Origin: Clostridia bacterium
GTDB taxonomy: Bacteria; Bacillota; Clostridia; RGIG8785
Assembly (NCBI GenBank): GCA_017620795.1
Contig: JAGAUM010000166.1
Coordinates: 1 to 6,603, forward strand
DNA length: 6,603 nucleotides
Direction of reading: 5' to 3'
Below, piece after piece: positions 1-4,072 of this stretch. Made by a program: the position numbers and the translations under genes. Each line of letters opens with the position of its first letter. The stretch's first letter is position 1. The notes below the pieces were generated by a model. The model did not search any database and was not told where the DNA came from. It saw only the letters and a list, made by a program, of their open reading frames with translations.

Positions 1-446
1 ACCACGTCATCCAAAAGACGGGCAAAATGAACGTCAACTGCCTGACGGTGGAAGCGCCGTTCAGCATTTTCGAGACCTTCGGCTTCCAAAGCGGTCGGAC
101 GGTGGATAAGTTTGCCGGAAGTGAGGTTTTGCGTGCCGACAACGGACTGGTATTCTTGCCCCGCTATATCAATGCCATGCTTTCTTTGGAAGTAGAGGAG
201 TATGTGGACTTAGGCACCCACGGCATGTTCGTCTGCTCGGTTGCGGAGTCCCGTGTCATGAGCGATAAGGCGTCCATGTCCTACGCTTATTATCACGAGA
301 ATGTGAAACCAAAGCCCCAGACCGAGGGTAAAAAGGGCTACGTCTGTCGCATCTGTGGCTATGTCTACGAAGGCGAGACTCTGCCCGACGATTTCATCTG
401 CCCTCTGTGCAAACACGGGGCTGCTGACTTCGAAGAGATTCAATAA
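1..446 (+). CDS. Flavin reductase-rubredoxin fusion (high-molecular-weight rubredoxin-like), 5' truncated
   Basis: The reading frame is open from base 3, upstream of the first ATG at 27, and the upstream residues (HVIQKTGK) fit the family, so the gene begins outside the window. The visible N-terminal part, up to about base 300, resembles the C-terminal half of an FMN-binding flavin reductase domain, including the segment FGFQSGRTVDKFAG. A lysine/proline linker follows, then a C-terminal rubredoxin domain. Its four iron ligands are two CxxC pairs: Cys codons at 345 and 354 (CRICG) and at 399 and 408 (CPLCK). In known proteins of this type, FMN and Fe(Cys)4 relay electrons from NAD(P)H to flavodiiron proteins or other oxygen and peroxide detoxifying partners in the cytoplasm of anaerobes. 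The partner here is unknown. The gene ends 5 bp before a terminator, so it is last in its transcript. Confidence 0.9.
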   Translation, partial: HVIQKTGKMNVNCLTVEAPFSIFETFGFQSGRTVDKFAGSEVLRADNGLVFLPRYINAMLSLEVEEYVDLGTHGMFVCSVAESRVMSDKASMSYAYYHENVKPKPQTEGKKGYVCRICGYVYEGETLPDDFICPLCKHGAADFEEIQ

Positions 447-474
447 AAAAGACCACCCGAAAGGGTGGTTTTTT
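445..474. terminator. Bidirectional intrinsic terminator
   Basis: A 7-bp perfect stem (ACCACCC 452-458, GGGTGGT 463-469) closes a GAAA tetraloop. It is followed by a T-run at 469-474 on the plus strand. On the minus strand it is followed by a T-run formed by the A-tract at 445-450. It can therefore end the rubredoxin gene from the left and the short minus-strand transcript from the right. The 19-bp core at 451-469 recurs exactly at 824-842. Confidence 0.9.
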
Positions 475-526
475 AATCGTGTGATAATGCGCTTGCCAAA
501 AGTTCTTGCCATAACTCTTTTTCCAA
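473..526 (-). CDS. Candidate 17-residue micro-ORF, divergent from the XRE regulator
   Basis: On the minus strand, a GGAGGG Shine-Dalgarno (538-533) lies 6 nt upstream of a TTG start (526-524). The 17 codons read MEKELWQELLASALSHD and end at TAA (475-473), immediately before the bidirectional terminator. A consensus promoter (-10 at 579-584, -35 at 602-607) lies upstream, so promoter, ribosome binding site, ORF and terminator are all present in order. The peptide would form a short acidic, amphipathic helix with no signal peptide. I recognise no family and assign no function; it could be a leader peptide, a ligand of the neighbouring regulator, or the by-product of a regulatory RNA. The TTG start and very short length limit confidence. 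An ATG at 512 in another frame opens a longer ORF that reads antisense through the terminator and the rubredoxin gene and has a poor ribosome binding site, so I prefer the TTG frame. Confidence 0.45.
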   Translation of the reverse strand: MEKELWQELLASALSHD

Positions 527-527
527 A

Positions 528-593
528 ATAATCCCTCCGCTTGATCGATATGGGGATTATATCCCCTTAATAAATAAGATTATAACCCCCATA
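528..593. promoter_or_regulatory. Cluster of inverted GGGATTAT-like motifs; possible operator
   Basis: Several copies of one motif lie between the divergent transcripts. TATGGGGATTATA (549-561) is matched in inverted orientation by TATAACCCCCATA (581-593) at 12 of 13 positions, with centres 32 bp apart, close to three helical turns. GGGGATTATATCCCC (552-566) is itself a perfect palindrome. ATAATCCC (528-535) is an exact inverted copy of GGGATTAT (553-560). The copies overlap the start region and spacer of the minus-strand promoter. This suggests binding by a dimeric regulator, most simply the adjacent XRE protein. That assignment is inference. Confidence 0.5.
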
Positions 594-595
594 AT
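567..595 (+). promoter_or_regulatory. Possible weak promoter for the XRE regulator
   Basis: TTAATA (567-572) and CATAAT (590-595) are separated by 17 bp and would start transcription about 20 nt before the ribosome binding site. The -35 is poor. The elements are interleaved with the inverted motifs, which would allow autoregulation. Confidence 0.35.
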
Positions 596-607
596 AGATA
601 TTGTCAA
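579..607 (-). promoter_or_regulatory. Consensus sigma-A promoter, minus strand
   Basis: Read on the minus strand, TTGACA (607-602) and TATAAT (584-579) are both perfect consensus hexamers with a 17-bp spacer. Transcription would start near 572 and give an RNA of about 120 nt ending at the terminator at 445-474. The palindrome at 552-566 would lie just downstream of the start, a normal position for a repressor operator. Confidence 0.75.
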
Positions 608-622
608 GATGGGGGGAGAAAG

Positions 623-823
623 ATGATTCGGTTTGATAAACTTTGGGAAACGATGAAACGAAAAGGCGTCAGCACCTATTTGTTACGGGAAAAGTGTGGG
701 ATTGACAGCAAGACGATTCGTCGCTTGCGAGCAAACGAGAACATTGAAACGAAAACGCTGGACAAACTCTGTGCGGCTTTGGATTGCTCGCTGGATGAGA
801 TTGTTGAATATGTAAAAGAATAA
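623..823 (+). CDS. Small XRE/Cro-C1-family transcriptional regulator (HTH_26, YozG-like)
   Basis: This 66-residue protein is essentially one helix-turn-helix domain. The first helix is around residues 4-14. The HTH pair is formed by STYLLREKCGI and DSKTIRRLRANENI (about residues 17-42). Two C-terminal helices include KTLDKLCAALDCSLDEIVEYV, the signature of the short Cro/C1-type HTH_26 regulators. No ligand-binding or dimerisation extension is present, as usual for this class. GGGGGGAGA at 611-619 is the ribosome binding site for the ATG at 623. The gene stands alone between its own promoter region and a terminator that begins right at its stop codon. It probably binds the inverted motifs in its upstream region and controls itself and the divergent micro-transcript; this is inferred from position. 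Confidence 0.85.
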   Translation: MIRFDKLWETMKRKGVSTYLLREKCGIDSKTIRRLRANENIETKTLDKLCAALDCSLDEIVEYVKE

Positions 824-850
824 GACCACCCGAAAGGGTGGTCTTTTTTT
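824..850 (+). terminator. Intrinsic terminator of the XRE regulator gene
   Basis: An 8-bp perfect stem (GACCACCC 824-831, GGGTGGTC 836-843) with a GAAA loop is followed by seven Ts at 844-850, starting directly after the stop codon. The first 19 bp equal the terminator core at 451-469. Confidence 0.93.
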
Positions 851-855
851 AGGTA

Positions 856-884
856 TTGACAAGGGCAAAAGAATCTGTTATGAT
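856..884 (+). promoter_or_regulatory. Strong extended -10 sigma-A promoter
   Basis: TTGACA (856-861) and TATGAT (879-884) are 17 bp apart, with an upstream TG at 876-877 making an extended -10. Transcription would begin near 891. No ORF with a ribosome binding site follows before the terminator at 936-976. Confidence 0.7.
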
Positions 885-890
885 AGTCTT

Positions 891-976
891 CCAAGGGAGA
901 CGTCCCTGGGGGCCATTCGCCCATTTGAAAAATTTTAAAAAAAGACAAAGCCGTCCATTAGGGCGGCTTTGTTGTT
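891..976 (+). ncRNA. Candidate small RNA of about 85 nt
   Basis: A strong promoter is followed within 90 nt by a terminator hairpin, with no translatable ORF between. The predicted 5' end folds as AGGGA (894-898) with TCCCT (903-907) around a GACG loop. An alternative pairing of TGGG (907-910) with CCCA (920-923) would compete with it. An A/T-rich single-stranded stretch (924-944) precedes the terminator stem. I do not recognise it as 6S, SRP, tmRNA or a known riboswitch. The plus-strand T-tract after the hairpin (TTTGTTGTT) is interrupted, so read-through into the downstream element is possible. The only ATG-started frame begins inside the -10 box and cannot be used. Confidence 0.4.
936..976. 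terminator. Bidirectional terminator, stronger on the minus strand
   Basis: AAAGCCGTCC (947-956) pairs with GGGCGGCTTT (961-970) over ten positions, one of them a G-U, around an ATTA loop; C946-G971 can extend it. On the minus strand the hairpin is followed by seven Ts (complement of 937-943), a good terminator for the rsmE operon coming from the right. On the plus strand the T-tract is broken by Gs but could still end the candidate small RNA. Confidence 0.75.
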
Positions 977-1003
977 GAGCCGAGGAAAGTTGAACCCCAT
1001 AGG

Positions 1004-1112
1004 CTCTATTCAAACGAAATTTCCGTCTTTCCGGATTGTCGTCTTTGTAAGGCACAAAGCCTTACTGCATCCTGCCGCACCGGAAATCCATAAAATTTCT
1101 CGGTGAATAGAG
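1004..1112. repeat. Long stem-loop inside the 280-bp element
   Basis: CTCTATTCA (1004-1012) pairs with TGAATAGAG (1104-1112). After a small internal loop, GAAATTT (1016-1022) pairs with AAATTTC (1093-1099). ATTTCCG (1019-1025) can alternatively pair with CGGAAAT (1081-1087). At the tip, GTAAGGC (1047-1053) and GCCTTAC (1059-1065) form a perfect 7-bp hairpin with an ACAAA loop. GGCTCTATTCA also occurs as a direct repeat at 1002-1012 and 1252-1262, so the 3' copy could compete for the same partner. Confidence 0.65.
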
Positions 1113-1163
1113 GCGAAGCGTTTTAAACGAGCAGATTTTTTGGCAAGCAAAGGCGAAAGCGGA

Positions 1164-1185
1164 GCGAATATCCGACCATATTCGC
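1164..1185. repeat. 8-bp perfect hairpin in the 280-bp element
   Basis: GCGAATAT (1164-1171) and ATATTCGC (1178-1185) are perfect inverted copies separated by CCGACC. There is no T-run after it on either strand, so it is not a terminator. Confidence 0.6.
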
Positions 1186-1255
1186 GAGCATTTCAACGCA
1201 TGATTACGAAAAATATGCCGTTATAAAACCCTATGTTTTTCAACTCTCCTCGGCT

Positions 1256-1615
1256 CTATTCATATAAAAAGTAACAGAAGGCAAGCCAGTTATAAAGGAT
1301 GCCCAGTAATAACAAGAAGATTGCGAGGACGATGCCCAAGGGTACTGAAAAGAGGGCACCGACGAGAAACCCGATTCCGCCCCAAGCCAGTGCATAGATT
1401 CCGCAAAGAACCATGGCGGCATAGTGGAAAAAGGCGGTTCGGGAGGAAAAGAAGAAAATGCATAAGGGCGGTACCAGCAGTGCGGCAAAGAGGATAAAAG
1501 AGTGGAGTGCCACACCGCCTACGATGGCGCAGGCAACAATCTGTGCCACAAAGGTGGAGCTGTTATTTTCGTTCAAGCTCATAGATAAGAGCTTTTCTTT
1601 GGTTTCTTGTTTCAT
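1256..1615 (-). CDS. Small integral membrane protein of unknown function
   Basis: From the preferred start the product is 119 residues, with a polar N-terminus (MKQETKEKLL) and about four hydrophobic segments: roughly residues 22-37, 39-56, 61-88 (probably one helix plus a re-entrant part) and 91-117. It ends at YE. No catalytic motif is visible. The pattern of a hydrophobic helix, then SSRTAFFHYA, then two long hydrophobic helices is loosely like DUF4870/Tic20-type small membrane proteins, but this is a weak guess. The ATG at 1615 overlaps the rsmE stop as ATGA and lies 7 nt from AGGAG (1627-1623). The earlier ATG at 1621 is only about 1 nt from that site, so 1615 is favoured. It is probably translationally coupled to rsmE. 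The TAG stop (1258-1256) lies at the boundary of the MITE-like element, so the last codons may derive from the element. Confidence 0.7.
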   Translation of the reverse strand: MKQETKEKLLSMSLNENNSSTFVAQIVACAIVGGVALHSFILFAALLVPPLCIFFFSSRTAFFHYAAMVLCGIYALAWGGIGFLVGALFSVPLGIVLAIFLLLLGILYNWLAFCYFLYE

Positions 1616-2313
1616 TCCCATTCTCCTAACGCAAAAGACAGTGCAGCAAGCACCGCAGGACCTGCGGTCTCGGTTCGCAGAATCCGCTTGCCCAAGGTAA
1701 CCACCTTGGCGCCTGTTGCCGAAGCGACCTCCGCCTCCTCAAAACCACCTTCGGGGCCAATCCAGATGCCCACGGTTTTGGGGCTTTCAATCAACAGGTC
1801 TTTTAAAGAGGCTCCGCCTCCTTCGTAGGGGAGGAGGAACAAATCAAATTCGGGGATGCGTTGGGCGACATCCCTGCTATATATTAAAGAAGAAACTTGG
1901 GGAATCCGTCCCCGACCGCTCTGTTTTGCGGCGGCGGTGGCAATTTTCTGCCAACGCTCGTTTTTGTCCCCTTTGGCGACCGAACGTTTCATTTCCACGG
2001 GCACGATTTCTGCCACGCCCAGTTCTACCGCTTTTTGAATGACCGTCTCCATGCGATCCCCTTTGGAAAGCCCCTGGAAAAGAACAAATCGGGTTTTGGG
2101 CTCCGATTCGGAGGGGGACTTGCTCAAAAGTGTGGCGGTGACGCAGTCTTTTTGAATTGCGGCGATTTCTGCCTGATAGTCAAAGCCTGCACCGTCGCAG
2201 AGCTCGATAGGGTCGCCCACGCTCATCCGCAGGACACGGGCGATATGGCCGGCATCCTCGCCTTGGATGTGGGCGGTGGTTTCGTTTTCGTATGTAAAGA
2301 AAAATCGGGGCAT
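1612..2313 (-). CDS. rsmE: 16S rRNA (uracil(1498)-N3)-methyltransferase RsmE
   Basis: The 233-residue product has the full RsmE layout. The N-terminal PUA-like RNA-binding part (about residues 1-68) includes HIARVLRM (23-30). The C-terminal SPOUT methyltransferase domain has GLSKGDRMETVIQKAVELGV (81-100), AAKQSGR (128-134), IGPEGGF (185-191) and the knot motif LGKRILRTETA (207-217), which form the S-adenosylmethionine and dimer site. The enzyme methylates N3 of U1498 in 16S rRNA of the 30S subunit. The ATG at 2313 is chosen because AAGGAAG (2327-2321) lies 7 nt upstream and MPRFF is the family-like N-terminus. A TTG just before it would add one residue. The length is slightly short but normal. 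The prmA gene that often precedes rsmE is not here; it has its own promoter and leads a two-gene operon. Confidence 0.96.
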   Translation of the reverse strand: MPRFFFTYENETTAHIQGEDAGHIARVLRMSVGDPIELCDGAGFDYQAEIAAIQKDCVTATLLSKSPSESEPKTRFVLFQGLSKGDRMETVIQKAVELGVAEIVPVEMKRSVAKGDKNERWQKIATAAAKQSGRGRIPQVSSLIYSRDVAQRIPEFDLFLLPYEGGGASLKDLLIESPKTVGIWIGPEGGFEEAEVASATGAKVVTLGKRILRTETAGPAVLAALSFALGEWE

Positions 2314-2333
2314 CAAATCACTTCCTTTTCCTT

Positions 2334-2361
2334 ATTATAGCACATCCCAAATACTTTGCAA
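2334..2361 (-). promoter_or_regulatory. Extended -10 promoter of rsmE
   Basis: On the minus strand, TTGCAA (2361-2356) and TATAAT (2339-2334) are 16 bp apart, and TGC precedes the -10. The start would be near 2327, leaving a leader of only about 14 nt with the ribosome binding site almost at the 5' end. Confidence 0.65.
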
Positions 2362-2379
2362 GAAAATTTCAAAAAAACC

Positions 2380-2408
2380 TTGCAATTGGTAAAAAACTGT
2401 GGTACACT
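2380..2408 (+). promoter_or_regulatory. rpsB-tsf promoter
   Basis: TTGCAA (2380-2385) and TACACT (2403-2408) have a 17-bp spacer, giving a start near 2415 and a leader of about 100 nt before rpsB. It diverges from the rsmE promoter, and both use the self-complementary -35 TTGCAA. Confidence 0.65.
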
Positions 2409-2414
2409 ATTTAA

Positions 2415-2514
2415 GCTAAATACGCACACTCGCGGATATTCTCGGTGGTGCCGCAAGGTTCCGAGGGTAGAAGATGTGGGTGGAGGTATTAAAAAAACCG
2501 GAGGTGTTTTAAAA
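2415..2514 (+). promoter_or_regulatory. Structured 5' leader of rpsB
   Basis: CTCGG (2441-2445) pairs with CCGAG (2461-2465), enclosing GCC (2450-2452) and GGT (2457-2459) around a GCAA GNRA tetraloop. CACA (2425-2428) can pair with TGTG (2475-2478) to close the domain. A ribosome-binding-like GGTGGAGG (2479-2486) and the real site GGAGGTG (2500-2506) follow. Leaders of ribosomal protein genes are often bound by their product, so S2-mediated autoregulation is a reasonable inference, but it is not shown by the sequence. Confidence 0.45.
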
Positions 2515-3237
2515 ATGGCAGTAATTTCTATGAAGCAGTTGTTGGAGGCCGGCGTACATTTCGGTCACCAGACCAGAAGATGGAACCCCAAAATGGCAGA
2601 GTACATCTTCACCGAGAGAAACGGCATCTACATCATTGACCTGTTAAAGACGGTCAAGAAGGTAGACGAAGCGTATCGTTTCATCGAGAGCATTGCAGCA
2701 GAGGGCGGCGACGTGTTGTTCGTCGGTACCAAGAAGCAGGCTCAGGAATCCATTAAGGAAGAAGCTACCCGTGTTGGCATGTACTACGTTAACGTAAGAT
2801 GGCCCGGCGGTATGCTGACCAACTTCAAGACCATCCGCAAGAGCATCGATCGTTTAAAGCAGCTGGAGACCATGGAAGCAGACGGCACTTTCGACCTGCT
2901 GCCCAAGAAGGAAGTTATCAAGCTGAAGAACGAGGCTGCTCGCTTAGAGAAGATCTTAGGCGGTATCAAGGAAATGAAGCAGCTTCCGAAGGCTATGTTC
3001 GTTGTTGATCCCCGTAAAGAGCACATCGCTGTTTCCGAGGCTCGCAAGCTGAACATCCCGATCGTTGGTATCGTTGACACCAACTGCGACCCCGACGAGG
3101 TTGATTACGTAATCCCCGGCAACGACGACGCTATCCGCGCTGTTAAGCTGATCACCGGTGCAATGGCAAACGCTATCATCGAGGGTCGTCAGGGCGAACA
3201 GACCGTTGCTGAAGAAAAAGAAGAAGACGCTGAATAA
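2515..3237 (+). CDS. rpsB: 30S ribosomal protein S2
   Basis: The 240-residue product is collinear with bacterial S2 over its full length. Signatures include [19 protein letters not shown] near the N-terminus, [63 protein letters not shown] and [14 protein letters not shown]. It ends with a short acidic tail. S2 binds late to the 30S subunit and, with S1, helps position mRNA. The ATG at 2515 is chosen for GGAGGTG 8 nt upstream and the standard [10 protein letters not shown] start; the frame is open further upstream but that part is the leader. A proline stands where RWLGG is more usual. The gene is co-transcribed with tsf, 14 bp downstream. Confidence 0.98.
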   Translation: MAVISMKQLLEAGVHFGHQTRRWNPKMAEYIFTERNGIYIIDLLKTVKKVDEAYRFIESIAAEGGDVLFVGTKKQAQESIKEEATRVGMYYVNVRWPGGMLTNFKTIRKSIDRLKQLETMEADGTFDLLPKKEVIKLKNEAARLEKILGGIKEMKQLPKAMFVVDPRKEHIAVSEARKLNIPIVGIVDTNCDPDEVDYVIPGNDDAIRAVKLITGAMANAIIEGRQGEQTVAEEKEEDAE

Positions 3238-3251
3238 GGAGAGTTTGAGAT

Positions 3252-3899
3252 ATGTTTACTGCTCAGGATGTCAAAGAACTGCGTGAGAGAACCGGTTGCG
3301 GCATGATGGACTGCAAAAAGGCTCTGACTGAATCCAACGGCGACATGGAAAAGGCAATCGAATTCCTGCGTGAAAAGGGTCTGGCTACTGCCGCTAAGAA
3401 GGCTGGCCGTATCGCAAGCGAAGGTATGGTTGATTGCTACATCCACGATGGCGGCCGTATCGGTGTTATGATTGAAGTCAACTCCGAGACCGACTACGTT
3501 GCCAAGAACGCTGAGTTCAAGCAGCTGGTACACGACCTGGCTATGCAGGTTTGCGTAAACAGCCCCGCTTATGTCCGTCGCGAAGAAGTTCCCACCGAAG
3601 TGTTAGACCACGAGCGTGAGATTCTGCGTGCACAGGCATTGAACGAAGGCAAGCCCGAAAAGATCGTTGACAAGATGGTCGAAGGCCGTATCGAGAAGTA
3701 CTACAAGGAAGTTTGCCTGCTCGAGCAGCCCTTCATCAAGGATCCCGATATCACCGTTAACCAACTGGTTACCGAGAAAATCGCTACCATCGGTGAGAAC
3801 ATCACCGTCCGTCGCTTCGTTCGTTTCGAGCGTGGCGAAGGTTTGGAAAAGCGCAGCGACGACTTCGCAAGCGAAGTTGCCGACATGATCAAAGGCTAA
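3252..3899 (+). CDS. tsf: Elongation factor Ts
   Basis: The 215-residue product is the short form of EF-Ts, the nucleotide exchange factor that releases GDP from EF-Tu in the cytoplasm. The N-terminal UBA-like domain carries [16 protein letters not shown] (about residues 10-25). The core contains SETDYVAKN (78-86), which matches the conserved TDFVAKN exchange motif, and a second half with EQPFIKD and [14 protein letters not shown]. Compared with the E. coli protein of about 280 residues the second core subdomain is reduced, as in many Gram-positive and thermophile proteins. GGAGAG (3238-3243), right after the rpsB stop, is 8 nt from the ATG. A strong terminator follows directly, so the operon stops at tsf rather than continuing into pyrH and frr. 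Confidence 0.98.
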   Translation: MFTAQDVKELRERTGCGMMDCKKALTESNGDMEKAIEFLREKGLATAAKKAGRIASEGMVDCYIHDGGRIGVMIEVNSETDYVAKNAEFKQLVHDLAMQVCVNSPAYVRREEVPTEVLDHEREILRAQALNEGKPEKIVDKMVEGRIEKYYKEVCLLEQPFIKDPDITVNQLVTEKIATIGENITVRRFVRFERGEGLEKRSDDFASEVADMIKG

Positions 3900-3904
3900 A
3901 TCTT

Positions 3905-3931
3905 AAAAAGCACCCGAAAGGGTGCTTTTTT
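3905..3931 (+). terminator. Terminator of the rpsB-tsf operon
   Basis: AGCACCC (3909-3915) and GGGTGCT (3920-3926) form a perfect stem around GAAA, extended by flanking A and T runs, with Ts at 3926-3931. It shares the CACCCGAAAGGGTG core with the two left-hand terminators. Confidence 0.93.
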
Positions 3932-3939
3932 CTATATAT

Positions 3940-3959
3940 ATGCAAATGGTTGCATTTTT
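3940..3959 (+). terminator. Possible weak second terminator
   Basis: ATGCAA (3940-3945) and TTGCAT (3950-3955) enclose ATGG and are followed by Ts to 3959. The stem is short and A/T-rich, so it could be only a backup to the preceding terminator or chance. Confidence 0.3.
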
Positions 3960-3980
3960 ACCGAAAATTGTAACAAAAGT

Positions 3981-4010
3981 TTGACAATGTGAGCAATCTT
4001 GTGATAAAAT
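3981..4010 (+). promoter_or_regulatory. Promoter of the exported repeat protein
   Basis: TTGACA (3981-3986) and TAAAAT (4005-4010) are 18 bp apart, with a TG at 4002-4003 making an extended -10. The start would be near 4017, leaving a leader of about 55 nt that ends in the strong ribosome binding site AGGAGGAG (4060-4067). Confidence 0.7.
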
Positions 4011-4072
4011 TAACTTTATAGTGGCAACATGTATCTGCAGAAGAAGGTTTTGTATTTTTAGGAGGAGAAAGA

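Larger units (their letters stand above)
977..1256. mobile_element. MITE-like 280-bp non-coding element with terminal inverted repeats
   Basis: The left end GAGCCGAGGAAAGTTGAA (977-994) is repeated inverted at the right end (1239-1256) with 17 of 18 matches. Allowing a CCC/AAA difference, the match extends to 27 bp (977-1003 and 1230-1256) with 23 identities. No credible ORF lies between, but the interior is full of stem-loops. The element separates the 3' end of the small membrane-protein gene from a good minus-strand terminator (936-976), which fits insertion into a transcript's 3' region. I see no transposase and no clear target-site duplication. A non-mobile structured RNA locus remains possible. 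Confidence 0.55.

Noticed and set aside
210..512. 100-residue minus-strand ORF starting at ATG 512
   Set aside because: It is antisense to the rubredoxin gene, passes through the terminator and has a weak ribosome binding site. The TTG-started 17-codon frame has a far better one.
891..925. Guanidine-II (mini-ykkC) riboswitch
   Set aside because: The first hairpin has a GACG loop, but a second hairpin with an ACGR loop, which the class requires, is missing.
880..978. 32-codon plus-strand ORF from the ATG at 880
   Set aside because: Its start lies inside the -10 box, upstream of the predicted transcription start, and it has no ribosome binding site.
977..1256. CRISPR array or integron attC site
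   Set aside because: The repeats are inverted stem-loop arms and one direct pair, not regularly spaced identical repeats with spacers, and there is no integrase or cas gene.
1458..2340. Plus-strand ORFs opposite rsmE and the membrane protein
   Set aside because: They are low-complexity shadows; the minus strand has clear RsmE motifs in frame.
2356..2514. 53-residue N-terminal extension of S2
   Set aside because: It begins at a TTG upstream of the rpsB promoter itself. The ATG at 2515 has the ribosome binding site and the standard S2 N-terminus.
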